From: Eublepharis macularius
Taxonomy: Eukaryota > Chordata > Lepidosauria > Squamata > Eublepharidae
Length of the DNA: 64,000 nucleotides
Direction of reading: 5' to 3'
Assembly: GCF_028583425.1 (NCBI RefSeq)
Contig: NC_072791.1
Coordinates: forward strand, 15,209,868-15,273,867
Of this stretch, positions 32,749 to 43,461 are shown one piece after another. Made by a program: the position numbers and the translations under genes. The first letter of the stretch is position 1. The number at the start of each line of letters is the position of its first letter. The notes below the pieces were generated by a model. It was given only the letters and a program-made list of their open reading frames with translations. It was not told the DNA's origin and ran no database searches.

Positions 32749-32904
32749 GAAATGCGATTGCTGAGAAAGCAAGAAGAACAAATGAAATTGGAAGCTGGCA
32801 GTAATAGAGGTGTGGATTCTCCTGCCCAAGCAGCACCGGGGCAACTTGTTCAGCCAGTGGGTGCCTCAGAGGAGTCACTGAAGATGACCTTGGAGAATGC
32901 TGAG
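32749..32904 (+). CDS. SYNE2: SYNE2 coding exon (window exon 16): low-conservation rod segment
   Basis: Acceptor ttaacag, donor gtgaag, 156 nt, phase 0, residues 645-696. The start EMRLLRKQEEQ aligns with the mammalian exon that follows K-T-Q, but the middle (NRGVDSPAQAAPGQLVQPVG) is serine, proline and glycine rich rather than helical. It fits a spacer between repeats. The end ASEESLKMTLENAE returns to helix. This is the least conserved exon in the set. Confidence 0.82.
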
Positions 32905-33274
32905 GTGAAGAATTTGCCTTACCTTAAGCATTTATCAACATTTGGTCTGTTGGAAATGTTTAGAGCTTAGGGCAATGAAATACGGCGCTCTCGGTCATTG
33001 GGTTGCTTTGCCAAACTGCTGTTGTGTGTAGAGCCTACCCAGAGGGAGATGATACCTGCCCATTAAGCAAGTCTGACAGACATTTCCACACAAACGTAAC
33101 CTTTGTATAGAGCATAAAGTTCAGCCTGAATAGGCATTTTGTCGCCCAGATCCGGGAAACAATTGTCTGATTGGATTTCACCAGTGTACACCTTGCAACA
33201 CCATTATGTTTGATGCGTGGATTACCAGTCAGCTTAGCAGCCAAAGAGATGCATCTGGGCAGGACAGGGGGACA

Positions 33275-33490
33275 TAATCTATGTTTGGTGTAATGGTTAA
33301 GAGCAGCAGGACTCTAATCTGGAGAATTGGATTTGATTCCCCACTCCTTTGCTTGAAACCAGCTTGGGTGACCTTGGGTCAGTCACAGCTCTCTCAGAGC
33401 TCTCTCAGTCCCGCCCTTCTCACAGGGTGATTACAGTGGGGATAATAATAACATACTTTGTAAACTGCTCTAAGTGTGGCATTAAGACAG
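33275..33490 (+). repeat. tRNA-derived SINE, family A
   Basis: tttggtgtaatggttaagag head and ccttgggtcagtcacagctc body; it occupies a third of the short intron between exons 16 and 17. Confidence 0.85.
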
Positions 33491-33595
33491 GGGACTTAAT
33501 CATTTGCAAATAACAGTGGAGTTAACCTCAAAGTACATTGCTAATAGAAGGAATTCTCTTTTCATGCTTTGGTTGTTTCTCTTTTCCCATCCTAG

Positions 33596-33769
33596 GCTCT
33601 CCCTAGCAGTCTCCGTGCTGGTTTGCAGGCCCTTGAAGTGTCCTTATCGGAACAAGAAGTCAAGTTAAACTTTGAAGAGGCTCAGAAGGAGCTGGAAATG
33701 TCTGTTTTAAAAGCAATGCAGCTTCTCGGACAGAAGATGAGCCCCGAGGGACAAATTTCAAAATATGAA
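33596..33769 (+). CDS. SYNE2: SYNE2 coding exon (window exon 17): rod
   Basis: Acceptor tttcccatcctag, donor gtgagt, 174 nt, phase 0, residues 697-754. It encodes ALPSSLRAGLQALEVSLSEQ, EVKLNFEEAQKELEMSVLKA and MQLLGQKMSPEGQISKYE. E-E-x-Q-K-E-L-E and Q-L-L-G-Q anchor the match to nesprin-2. Compared with the mammalian protein as I recall it, a helical stretch of roughly 100 residues that should lie between exons 16 and 17 was not found. Confidence 0.9.
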
Positions 33770-33984
33770 GTGAGTTAAACTATTGCTTTAAAATTCGTAT
33801 CTTGATAGAAGATGGCCTTGGGGCTGTCAGTAGTGGGAAACAAGAGGGGAACTAGATTGCAAATGCTTAAACAAGGCAATAGAATTTTTGAGACTAAAAG
33901 TCTTGTGTATATTGAGCTTGAAGAAGACTGAGGGGGACACAATCACACTATTTTCTTTATCTGTTTCATTTGTACCCCACGTTT

Positions 33985-34175
33985 CTCACAGTGGGGATCC
34001 AAAGTGGCTTACCTCATTCTCCCTTCTATCCTCACAACAGCTCTATAAGGTAGGTTACGCTGAGAGTGAGCAACTGGCCCAAGGTCACCCATTCATGGCT
34101 GGAAGGAGATTCAAACCAAGCTAGGTCTCCCAGATCCTAGTCTGACACTCTAACCACTACACCATACTGGTTCTC
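33985..34175 (-). repeat. tRNA-derived SINE, minus strand
   Basis: ctcacagtggggatccaaag, taaggtaggttacgctgaga and taaccactacaccatactgg, the inverse of a tRNA-like head. Confidence 0.8.
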
Positions 34176-34310
34176 TTTAAGTACCTGAAGTGCTGTCTTA
34201 AAGAGGAGAGCAAAGATTTATCCTCTTCTGCTCCAGAGGGCAAAACTAGATCTAAAGGGCTTAAGTGGCAGGAAAATAGGTATCATTTGTACATTAAGAG
34301 AACCTTCCTT

Positions 34311-34528
34311 AGGGCTGCCAGCTTCAGGAGAAGAAATTCCTAGAGATTTTGAGGGTGGAACATGGAGAATCTGGGATTTGAGGAAGGGAGCGACCTCAGC
34401 AGGGAATAATACCATACAGTCCACCCTCCAAAGCAGTCATTTTCTCCAGGGGAAGTGATCTCTATGGTCTGTAGATCAGTTGTAATTCCGGAAGATCACC
34501 AGCATCTCCCTGGAGGCTAGTAACCCTA
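34311..34528. mobile_element. Tc1/mariner-type MITE with TA flanks
   Basis: ta|gggctgccagcttcagga ... ggaggctagtaaccc|ta, same family as 26484 and 27895. Confidence 0.8.
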
Positions 34529-35082
34529 ATACCAACTTGAGAGTAGAACCAATTAACTAGGAGGAATGGGGTGGACTTTTCCTTAGGTAGAGGTCTTTAA
34601 GCAGAAGGTGGACATCCATCTCTTGGGGACACACTAGCTTTGATTAAGGTATTGGGCTAGATAGCCACAAAAGCTCCTTTCATCACTAAGACTCAGTTAC
34701 ATTGTTCAGTTTGGTATGGCATGTTACAGCAAAGGAAGAGTAAACAGATTTGGAATAGTGACCGCTCTGTGTCTCTTATAAAGTTTAGTTTGACTCTTAG
34801 TCCCTAAAGGACTACCAGTTCAGAAGAACCTGCCCAGGAGCTAAGATAATCAGGGTAAATCCTGCCCTGTGTACATTTGTTTTCTGAAGAGAGCTACCAT
34901 CAGCCATTTTCTGTGGAGGCCTTTTCTGTGGTGACACCCTCATCTGCGGAACTCCTTCTCTATGTCTGTCAACAAAGTACCTACTTTTTTGAGTGTTAAG
35001 CACGCAGTGGAGATGATTTCCTTCTCCTGGGCTTTTGGAAAGGGAGAGAGGCAGCTTTTTTCATCCCCACCTTTATGAATCG

Positions 35083-35310
35083 AGAGCCAATGTTGTCTAG
35101 TGGTTAGAGTGCCAGGGTCAGATCTGGCGGGCGCAGGCTGGAACCCCCACTCTGCCAGGGGACCTTGCTGGGTTTCCTTGGGCCAGTCACACACACTCAG
35201 CCTACTCCACTTCACAGGGTTGTGAGGATGAAATGGAGTAGTGGAGAATGATGTAAGCCACTTAGGGTCCCCACTGGAAAGAAAGGCGGGGTATCAATGA
35301 AGCAAATACA
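35083..35310 (+). repeat. tRNA-derived SINE, family B, full length
   Basis: gagagccaatgttgtctagt head, cacttcacagggttgtgagg body, ggcggggtatcaatgaagca tail. Confidence 0.85.
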
Positions 35311-35767
35311 TAAAAATATGTTTTCCTTATTTCAGTGTCTTGCTATGTGCTCTGCTGTTGCATGCTATTTGTATTATTTGTACAACGTTTAGCCAGTACA
35401 GGGCTTAACAAATCACAGGTGCCTGGAAATTTCATTGTTACACCGAGGGATTTTTTTTTTGTGGTAGCAATAATTAGAAAATGTGAAGAATATGAGTCCG
35501 GTTCCAAAATTTTCAGTAAAGATACGACGTTTAGCAGATGTGCAAAGCAGTGAGGGTGGAGGGGAGCAGGCATTTCACCTCTGGTGAAAATCTGGGGAAA
35601 AACTGGAAAATCTCTTCCTTTGCTATTGTAACCTAAGAAGATGCATGCACTGTGCTTTGCAGTAACAGTGCAGAAAAGAACCCCTTTACATTTTGGGTGT
35701 TCATCTATTTTTAGGCAGGCTTTGTGTCTTGAAGACGGTTCTTTAATTTTATTCCATTCTCTTTCAG

Positions 35768-35902
35768 GAAGCTTTTAGCATCTTGGATGCTGAAATCCTT
35801 GGCAAGTTTTTGAAAGCAGCGAAACAATGGAAAGATGTTTTGCCTGCTCCTGAAAAGGCAGTGGTGGAAGAAAAGAGCAAAGATGTTTGTGAGAGATGGG
35901 AG
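35768..35902 (+). CDS. SYNE2: SYNE2 coding exon (window exon 18): rod
   Basis: Acceptor tctctttcag, donor gtgaga, 135 nt, phase 0, residues 755-799. It encodes EAFSILDAEILGKFLKAAKQ, WKDVLPAPEKAVVEEK and SKDVCERWE. The 45-codon length and the E-E-K-S-x-D-V-C-x-x-W-E end match the nesprin-2 exon. Confidence 0.93.
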
Positions 35903-36124
35903 GTGAGAAAACGTACCAGGGAGATTGAGTGGCATTTTAATCAGATCTCAGCCTCTTGACTATTCCCGTGTTTCATGTGACGTTCCAAGGTGTCTTTCAG
36001 TGAGGCAGTGAAATATAACGGCTAGAAGTTTTTGGCTTGGACTACAGCTACCTGGGTTCAAACCCTTGCTTAGTTGTGAAACACAGTGTGTGGCTGTGGG
36101 GAAGTTATGGATGCTTGACAGTTA

Positions 36125-36213
36125 GTGCAATCATTAGCAGAGTTGCTCCAGTCTAAGCCTATTGATTTCGATGGGCTTAGACTGGAGTAACTTTTCTTAG
36201 GATTGCACTGAGA
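36125..36213. repeat. Small palindromic MITE, best copy
   Basis: agtgcaatcattagcagagt-tgctccagtctaagcc mirrors gggcttagactggagtaact-tttcttaggattgcact. A truncated tRNA-like SINE head lies just before (about 36001-36110). Confidence 0.85.
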
Positions 36214-36506
36214 TGGGTAGCCGTGATAGACTGTCTGTAGTAGTAGAAAACAGCAAGAGTCCAGTAGCACCTATAAGACTAACAAAATTTTTGGTGGGGT
36301 ATGAACGTATGTGAGTTTCAGCTCACTTCTACAGATACAGCTAGAACGTCAGTCCATCTCTCTTTATATCTTGGAGAGTGGAGTGATTACAGAAGCTGAA
36401 TGACAATAGCTGGTGAATGACAATAGCAGGCGTGATTGGATAGGGCGGAGTATGAAAAGGGGTAGTGGATGTGGAGAAATCAGCATTGGTAATTAGACAG
36501 GAGCCC

Positions 36507-36724
36507 TGACCTGGATAGGCCAGGAGAGCCTGATCTCATCTCATCGCAGAAGCTAAGCAGGGTTGGCCTTGGTTAGTAATTGGATGGGAGACCTCCAACA
36601 CAAAGACCAAGGTTGCAGAGGCAAGCAATGGCAAACCACCTCTGTTAGTCTGTTGCCGTGAAAACCCCACCAGGGGTCGCCATAAGTCAACTCTGACTTG
36701 AGGGCTGGATTTTATTTAATTTTC
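36507..36724 (+). repeat. 5S-rRNA-derived SINE inserted in the PLE
   Basis: gagcctgatctcatctcatc-gcagaagctaagcagggttg and taattggatgggagacctc are clearly 5S-derived; aaaccacctctgttagtctg follows. Flanks aattagacaggagccc (36491-36506) and aattagacaggaagccc (36725-36741) form the target duplication, differing by one base. Confidence 0.92.
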
Positions 36725-37394
36725 AATTAGACAGGAAGCCCAAGTCTCGATTCAGTCCAGGTGGAAGCATTGTCTTGAGCTTCATTATTGGTTGCAATTC
36801 AGCAGTCTCTATTTCTAATCTCCCTTTGGAATTCCTCTGCAGGATAACTGCTACTTTTAGATCAGCAACTGAATATCTCAGAAGGTTGAAATGTCCCCCC
36901 ACTGTTTTTTGAATGTTTTGGTTTTGATCCGACTTATGTCCATGAATTCTTTGTCGGAGGGACTGGCCAGTTTGTCCAATGTAGAGGGTGGAAGAGCACT
37001 GGTGACATGAGATGGCATAAATCACATTAGAGAATGAGCAGGAGCATGAACCTGAGATGGCATGGCTGATGTTGTTGGGTCCACTGATGGTGTTGCTAGG
37101 ATTGATACGAGAACAAAGTTGGTATCTTGGTTTGTTGCAGGCCTTATTACCAGAGTCCATGTTAGTGTTAAGTAGTTTATCATTGTGGATGAGTAGTTGT
37201 TTCAGGTTAGCAGGCTGCCTGTGTGCGGAAACTGTCACAATCCAGAATGGATTGTAGGTCTTTAATAATGGTTGAATTCGCTTGAGTTGTGAGCTGTGGG
37301 TGACAACCAGCAGTGTTCTGTTATTTTCTTTGGGCTTGTCTTGTAGCAAGCTATCCCTGGGTTTCATTCCGGCTTTTCCAATAATCTTTCTCAC
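36723..37394 (-). pseudogene. PLE GIY-YIG endonuclease fragment
   Basis: An uninterrupted 223-codon minus-strand frame. Residues 117-156 carry CSCSFSNVIYAISCHQC and TLYIGQTGQSLRQRIHGHKS: the V-I-Y-A-I and Y-I-G-Q-T segments with downstream R and H are the GIY-YIG nuclease core found at the C-terminus of Penelope-like retroelements. The upstream part (THSSQLKRIQPLLKTYNPFW) is the linker between reverse transcriptase and nuclease. The frame opens without a reverse transcriptase, so it is a relic even though this section has no stop. Confidence 0.85.
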
Positions 37395-37560
37395 TATGTC
37401 CGGGGGATACTGTAGGATTGCACCTCCCTTGCGTGGTTGTTGTGAAGATAAAATACTGGGTTGGGCTCTTTGGAAGAAAAGTATAAAATGCAGAACCCTC
37501 TTAAGCTACCTTTTCATTCAGTCCCCGTGAGTCCTTGACAATACTTTCCATATTTTGCAG

Positions 37561-37716
37561 GCAGTTCGTCGTGAGATTGTATCGTATATCCAATTAAAAA
37601 TGGAAATTGAAAGAGGGAAGCTGAATAAGACTTTTTCAAAGCTCAATAAGCAATTAAACAAAGAGAAGAAATTGCTCAGCACAGGGAACACCAAAGGACT
37701 TATTGAGGAGCATGAG
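37561..37716 (+). CDS. SYNE2: SYNE2 coding exon (window exon 19): rod
   Basis: Acceptor catattttgcag, donor gtattg, 156 nt, phase 0, residues 800-851. It encodes AVRREIVSYIQLKMEIERGK, then LNKQLNKEKKLLSTGNTKGL and IEEHE. The K-Q-x-N-K-E-K-K-L-x-x-x-G-x-T-K-G-L-I-x-E-H-E segment is conserved in nesprin-2. A decayed Penelope-like element (36210-37394) fills the intron immediately before it. Confidence 0.94.
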
Positions 37717-38241
37717 GTATTGTACACAGCCAATATTATGCTCTCTGTTATTGAGATAGGATATTTGCACAGTGCACATGGATTTCCCAGTGAGGTTTTG
37801 GTGAGCCCAGGTTTTGGCGGGAGGGTGGAGGTCATCCCAGCTACAAAGAACAAGAAAACAAGATTAGTTTACAGGAGAATACAGAAATATTTACATAAGC
37901 CATTGGGTTGAGAAGCTTCTCAGATCTTGGACAGACAAGCTCATAGCTTGTCCAGCTTTTTTGGAAAAATTCCTGTGTTTGCTCACAGTTCCTCACAGCC
38001 TTAAAAATAAGCAACTAGGGATGTTTTCCTGGTTCTCCCTAAGCTACAACTAAAGTGTGTGACAAGGACAAAAAGTAGACAATATTAATAGCTCATTCCT
38101 CAAATGTGCACAATCTCACTGTATATTGCATGCCAGTAATCTGCCCCCCCCCCCACCATTTAATAATAGTGCTAACAAATAAGATTTAGTTCTCCCATCC
38201 CTAATATTGGGTCAGACTATCCGGCCCTGTATCATCTACTG

Positions 38242-38568
38242 CAGAAGTCCCCATCCTTTTCGAGGCCGCAGGCACCTTTGGAATTCTGACACAGTGTGGT
38301 GGGTGCAGCAACAAAATGGCTGCTGCAGGAGGTGGAGCCAGCCACAAAATGGCTGCCATGGCTTACCTTCAGTCACTCATTGAAGATCCTTGTGCTGTAA
38401 TGGCAGCTGCTGCCAAAGCAATGATTTTGAAAATCTGCACAGCCAACAAATCTCCAATGGACAGTGAGAAGTCCTACCTGGTTCCACCCATTTTCTAAAA
38501 ACACTTGGTGGGCCCCAGGTAAGGTGTTGGGTGCTATGGTGCCATTGAGTACCAAGTTGGGGACCCTG
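38242..38568. mobile_element. hAT-like element with near-perfect 8-bp duplication
   Basis: Starts cagaagtccccatccttttc and ends ccaagttggggaccctg. Flanks are atctactg (38234-38241) and gtctactg (38569-38576), 7 of 8 identical. The interior has repeated acaaaatggctgc phrases. Confidence 0.8.
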
Positions 38569-38962
38569 GTCTACTGTGACTGACAGCTCCCCAGGGACTC
38601 CCAACAGATGTTTTTCCCGCTGTGCTACCTGAAACCCTTTGATTTGGGTCTTATTCTGGGATTTTCTGCATTCGATGCTTGATGAGTGATGCCTGTCGTT
38701 TAACTGGTGGGGCTGTATGTGTGTCTCAGAAAGAAACGTGATGTACGGATAGTTTTAGAATAATTTGACACATTGAATGTTAGGATTATTGCCCTGGTTA
38801 GAGTTGTATGTATACTGTATGCTAAAAATATTTAAACATGACAATATTAGCAGGTCGGTTTAAATATTTGCTGAAGAGCCACCACTGAGACTTTTACAGT
38901 AAGACTGGAGATTCTCACAGTGCTCCACTAATGGACCTTTATGCATTCCTGCATCTGTCTAG

Positions 38963-39181
38963 GCCATCTTTTCGGAGAATGGCAGCCTGGGCGACCTTAA
39001 TACCAGCTTGCAAGTCCTGAAAAACCTGAGCGAGAAAATGGCTGGGGAAGAAATGCATCCCGAAACAAAGGTGCCCGTGGCAGAATATGAAAGAAAGAAG
39101 GAAAATCTTCAGAGGCGGGCCTCAGCTCTCCGTAGAACACTGGCATCTCTGCCTGCGGATGGTCATTCGAAGAGAGAGTGG
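38963..39181 (+). CDS. SYNE2: SYNE2 coding exon (window exon 20): rod
   Basis: Acceptor catctgtctag, donor gtattt, 219 nt, phase 0, residues 852-924. It encodes AIFSENGSLGDLNTSLQVLK, NLSEKMAGEEMHPETKVPVA, EYERKKENLQRRASALRRTL and ASLPADGHSKREW. The 3' boundary was chosen because exon 21 opens in phase 0; the earlier GT in gagagagtggg would put a stop in exon 21. Confidence 0.87.
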
Positions 39182-39304
39182 GTATTTTACATGGGCAAAC
39201 GAGAACTACCTTATAGGGATTCTCTAAGAGATACATATGGAACAGACTGAGATGGGAATAAAGAGGCGGATTCTCTCTTATTTTTATCCCATCCTGCCCT
39301 TGTA

Positions 39305-39520
39305 GAGTGGCTATGGCTCAGCAACAGAGAATTTGCTTTGCATACTGAAGGTCCCATGTTCGGCCCGTGGCAGCTCCCGCTAAAAGGGTCAAGTAGCGAG
39401 CGATGTGCATGACTTCCACCTCTGCTTGAGATGCTGGAGAACCACTGCCAATCAGAGTAGACAACACTGATCCTGATAAGCCAGTGGCCTGACTCAGTAT
39501 CAAGCAGCTTCATAAGTTCA
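39305..39520 (+). repeat. Sauria-type SINE, family D
   Basis: ggctatggctcagcaacaga head, gctaaaagggtcaagtagcg body, gactcagtatcaagcagctt tail. Confidence 0.82.
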
Positions 39521-39754
39521 CATGATTCCTGTGGTCTGATTTACTAACCCTCTACACAAGACCCCTCGGTCAATGTGCAGAGAAAGCGAGTAGAAACAAG
39601 TACGCTACCCGCTACCTCTCACCACCACATGATTGCAAGCATATGCTCCCTGGGATCTGGGATGCTACTAACTGGATGTTCCTGCTCTCGAATGTGTGCA
39701 CGCTCCCTCCATGCATAAGTGTTGTGCTCATGAGCTGGTCGTGACGCTTTCATG

Positions 39755-39850
39755 AAGCTGCCGAAGAAGTGAGCTGTGTCTCACGAAAGCTCATGCCCTA
39801 CCACAGATTTTGTTAGTCTAATAAGTGCTACTGGACTCTTGCTCTTTTCC
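39755..39850 (+). repeat. PLE-type tail with hammerhead-like stem II
   Basis: gccgaagaagtgagctgtgt-ctcacgaaagctcatgcc: stem gtgag/ctcac is followed by gaaa and gc-tcat-gc. The first box is mutated (ctgccga). The tail continues ttgttagtctaataagtgct-actggactc. Confidence 0.7.
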
Positions 39851-40159
39851 TCTGCTACAGCAGTTAGCCTTAAACAAGCCAAATGCCTTAGGCCCCCCCC
39901 CCACTCCCACCCCAGGTGTAATTTGGAGCTAATGCTGGCCTGCCTTCCAGGGCTGTTGTGAATATTATAATAGGATAATGTGAGTGAAGCACTTTGAACA
40001 CTGAGATTGCTATGCGAATGTTAAGCATAATTATTATACAAGGGGGCTCCAGCCCAGCACAGGTCCTGCTGCTACTATTTCTCATTTCCCTGTTTTCCTT
40101 TTTAAAAACATTTTTAGCCATGCTGTTGCTAGCACCATCTGACATTATTCCTTTTTAAA

Positions 40160-40657
40160 ATGCAGTGGTTCTTCACTTTCTTCAGCCAATGGAGAGAAGG
40201 CATCTTCTTTGAGTCCCTGTGACGGGCTTTCTGCTGGCAGGGTAAGGACTTTCGGATGTGCTCATAGGGCTTGCTTAAGGATGCGACTCTCGGCTTTGAT
40301 CGCTCCATCATCTCCGTGTAGGAAACGGCCTCCATGCTGTTATGAATGTAGTCCAATCTGAGAATCTGTCTCCCTGTAAGTGCACGGGCTGGTGAGCTCT
40401 TGCATATTGTTATCACAGAGATTGCAAAGACAACACTGGTGTTACTCCAAAATGACACCCTTGCTCTTTCAGGACTGCTTCACTCTGTGAGTGGAAGTAT
40501 ATACAGCATAGTCATCAATGATGGTGGGGAAAATTGGGTGGTTTTGTTGCCAAAGGCTGTCTAGGGAGCAAATGAGGGTTTTATATGCGCTGTTCAGTGC
40601 TACAACCTTGTAACTCTGATTCAGCAAGCCGGGAGCTCTGGAATCAGATCTCCCCAA
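40160..40657 (-). other. Unidentified minus-strand reading frames
   Basis: Two adjacent frames, 40657-40469 and 40458-40129, in different phases. The second ends with LSKPYEHIRKSLPCQQKARH and KKMPSLHWLKKVKNHCIL, which looks more like protein than random translation. A possible acceptor (tgcacttacag) lies before it on the minus strand, but the frame does not join the first. I do not recognise the sequence; it could be a retroposed gene fragment or chance. Confidence 0.2.
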
Positions 40658-40924
40658 TATTCTTTCAAGTCAAAAAGCAATTGCACAGGGCCCTAATTTG
40701 CATCCACAAAGGAGTAAGAACAGAGGAAGAGCCCTGAATCATAGCATTGACCAATCCGGTGCAGCATGTTATTTCTCACAGTGGTCAGCCCCTGCAGGAG
40801 TGGAAGGGTTAAATCTCTCTCTTCCCTGTGCCATGGCCCTGATCTTGGGGCCCTATGTGACTTACTGGCTTTTTAACAAACAGCTGAGACTGTCCCTCCA
40901 TGGATCCCGCTGTGTCTCATGTAG

Positions 40925-41078
40925 AGTAATTCCGCACACGTTGGATAATGCACTTCCAATCCTCTTTATAGATCATTTGGAACAGATTTTTTTGTGTGCG
41001 GAACAAAAAATCCACATCAAATGATTGATAAAGTGCATTGAAAGTGCATTATCCAATGTGTGTGGAATCAGCCGTAGT
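40925..41078. mobile_element. Palindromic MITE
   Basis: attccgcacacgttggataa-tgcacttccaat mirrors attgaaagtgcattatccaa-tgtgtgtggaat, with tcatttggaacaga and tcaaatgattgata near the centre. Confidence 0.85.
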
Positions 41079-41473
41079 TACATCCAAGGCTACCAAGTTT
41101 CAAGGCACTTGAGGTTAATGCACAATGTGTTAATGTTATCAGAAAGGATGGGGACACATTCTCACAGTCTAGAATCTTCAGTGTGTCCAGCTCACAACCA
41201 TGGGATTGCCTCCTTGGAAAAGCAGTCACTCCAGCGTAGACTTTCAGCAACTCCGAGACAGCTTGGTGGCCTTTATTGTAAACATTATATTGGGGAGGAA
41301 CAAAATGAATGGCTTGCTATGTTCCCTACACAAGTTTGTATCTTGGTTTGGAAAACACAAGTCAGCATGTTAGAATTAGAAGTACGAGGCTGCAAGAAAG
41401 AGGTCACCATCTCAGAGAACAGTGATTTGCAGATGCTTTTGATCGGTTCGCAGAAGCTGGAGTAAGAATCTCG

Positions 41474-41660
41474 GGGCCAAGCTACAAGTGACAAATGACA
41501 CTTGCCTGGCAAGGGAACAGACTCACGTGTATTCCTCCCTGTTCACTTGCCATTCACTTGCTCTCCACTTGATCAATGGCAGGTGAACTGGGAGGAATAC
41601 ACGTGAGTCTGTTCCCTTGCCAGGCAAGTGTCATTCGTCACTTGTAGCTTGGCCCTCACA
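41474..41660. mobile_element. Second copy of the 190-bp foldback family
   Basis: gggccaagctacaagtgaca ... cttgtagcttggccc, with cacgtgtattcctccctgtt and aactgggaggaatacacgtg inside. Almost the same length as the copy at 21105. Confidence 0.9.
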
Positions 41661-42289
41661 CTGACCTAATCACCTTCACATTAAAAGACTGTTCAAAAGT
41701 TTAGAAGCATCTACTGTAAAAGTTCTCATTAATCCTTTCTTTGGCAAGCTAAATGAGATATTGTCTAGTTGATGCAACTTCCAGCCTACTTAGAAACCAT
41801 ACCCGGCCTCCATTTTTTAGGTCAGAATCAGGATATCCCATAGAACTTTAATATCAAATTAGGATATGTGGCACAGAGATGGAAACCTAGGTTTGTGTTT
41901 CTACAGCTGTTGCATTTTGTGATGATTACACCTTCATTACATGTTACAGTCATGAAGTCTGAAGTAACAGACCACTTAAGGACACAGTATGTTGTGAGTG
42001 CAGCAGTACAGACATGGAGCTATTTTGCCTCTTGTGTGGAGCTTCCACCTCCATCAAACTTAATGGGGAAAATAGCATGTTCTTAGCATATGGAATCTCA
42101 GAATTGGGGCAGAGTAAACGTACAGCATTTCTTCAAATCTCTTGCTTTGATTGAGCTTATATTTTTAAACAGAAGTCTCATGGAGGACGTGTTTGTCACA
42201 GGGAGAATCAGTATTTCTGGTGATATTGTATATGCGCGTTTCTTTATATTGTTGTTATGCATTTAAACTAACTTTGATATTTTGTTCAG

Positions 42290-42408
42290 GACCCAGGAGA
42301 TGTTTCTGAAACAGGTTTGAAAACAGAAGTGAAGCGTCAAAATGGTGGGCGCCATGCTGAGAAGTTTGGACAAGATGAAAAATTGTCTGTAAAGAAGTTA
42401 AAAGAGAG
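42290..42408 (+). CDS. SYNE2: SYNE2 coding exon (window exon 21): polar inter-repeat segment
   Basis: Acceptor attttgttcag, donor gtgcct, 119 nt, residues 925-963 plus two bases of Ser964. It encodes DPGDVSETGLKTEVKRQNGG, RHAEKFGQDEKLSVKK and LKER. The sequence is polar and weakly conserved, as in the matching mammalian region. Identification rests on position, phase (2 joining 1) and the intact splice sites. Confidence 0.8.
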
Positions 42409-43337
42409 GTGCCTTTCATTATAAAATGTCCACGTGCCGAGAAATTGCATTGTATTATTTGTATCTGTGTCTCCTGCTTCAGTTGGGCTGTTTTCATATT
42501 CGAAATTAATATAAAGGCAGCATAACATAAAGAGTGGTTTTGTTTGCCAATTATATTATGGTGAGCCAATTTTGTCCAGGATAAAAAGGTCGTCAGTCTA
42601 AGCAGTACTCTAAGGCTCTGTTCAGACAATTGGCTCGATTGCAGTTAAGCAAAAATGTGTACAAGCCCTGCATGTGTATTAAGCAAAAATGTGTACAAAC
42701 CCTGCAGGCATCTGGTTGTTTCTTCTTCTGCCTACTGCTGTGGCCATTGCTTTTCCAGGGGTGTGTGTTACATTTTTAATTGTCCCCATGCATAAAAAGC
42801 TCTCTGCAAGAAGAAAACAGATACACAGGGGGCTGAATTAGGCCGTTTCTAATATATAGTAGTTTTTTTTAATTACATGGATGTGGGGAGCACAACAGAT
42901 TGCTGTATGGTTTCATTGCACCCCCCACCTCTGCTACCATTTTCGTTTTGCTTTCCGTCATGTTGCGATTTTGACTGGCAGCCATTTCTTTGCTTTTGTT
43001 TATTTTAAATTACTGCTGTGTTTTTAAATTCGCTTTAAGTTTTTAGCATGTCTAGTTGGCATTTGTATTTCACATTTTAGATTACATGGATTGCTTTAGT
43101 TGAATGATACTGTGGCGAACTGCTTTGGGCATTTGTGGTGGAGAGGTGATATATAATTACTGAGAAAGAAAATTAAAAAAATAAATAAAGAGAAAATGGG
43201 CAGCAGAATGGATTGCACTGTAGCAGCTAAATGTGGAATTCAGATTGCTTACGGTCTCAGTGTTCAGCAGTCTGATTCCTTATAGATGATCTTCTCCGTA
43301 CCTAGAGAAAAAATAAATTTTATATTTTTTATCACAG
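42409..43337. other. Intron between exons 21 and 22: nothing definite
   Basis: I see no exon or well-defined repeat. A direct repeat of aagcaaaaatgtgtacaa (about 42645 and 42682) and an AT-rich 43010-43200 segment that may be an old LINE tail are the only structure. Confidence 0.5.
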
Positions 43338-43461
43338 CTATGACACAGCAAGGAATAGTTTGAAGCTCCAGCTACACAGCATCAGAGATTGCGTAGCCTC
43401 TGGTTTTACGGATGATGTGAAAGACAGCTCCTGTCTTCAGAACAAGTTGCAAGAGCTACAG
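43338..43461 (+). CDS. SYNE2: SYNE2 coding exon (window exon 22): rod
   Basis: Acceptor ttttatcacag, donor gtgcct, 124 nt. It completes Ser964 and covers residues 965-1005: YDTARNSLKLQLHSIRDCVA, SGFTDDVKDSSCLQNK and LQELQ. The pattern Y-D-T then S-S-C-L-Q-x-K-L-x-x-L-Q matches nesprin-2. Confidence 0.9.

Larger units (their letters stand above)
36210..37394 (-). mobile_element. Decayed Penelope-like element (tail plus endonuclease), split by a 5S-SINE
   Basis: The tail (36210-36506, with gagtccagtagcacctataa and ctgtagtagtagaaaacagc) and the coding part (36723-37394) are one minus-strand element. A homologous junction without the insertion is at about 100-170 (tagcatctgttgtaagataa followed by cccacgtctctattcagccc). 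The N-terminal reverse transcriptase is absent, so the copy is 5' truncated. Confidence 0.82.

Noticed and set aside
36507..36640. 5S rRNA gene
   Set aside because: Only the 5S-derived promoter-bearing half is present, diverged and fused to a SINE body with target duplications.
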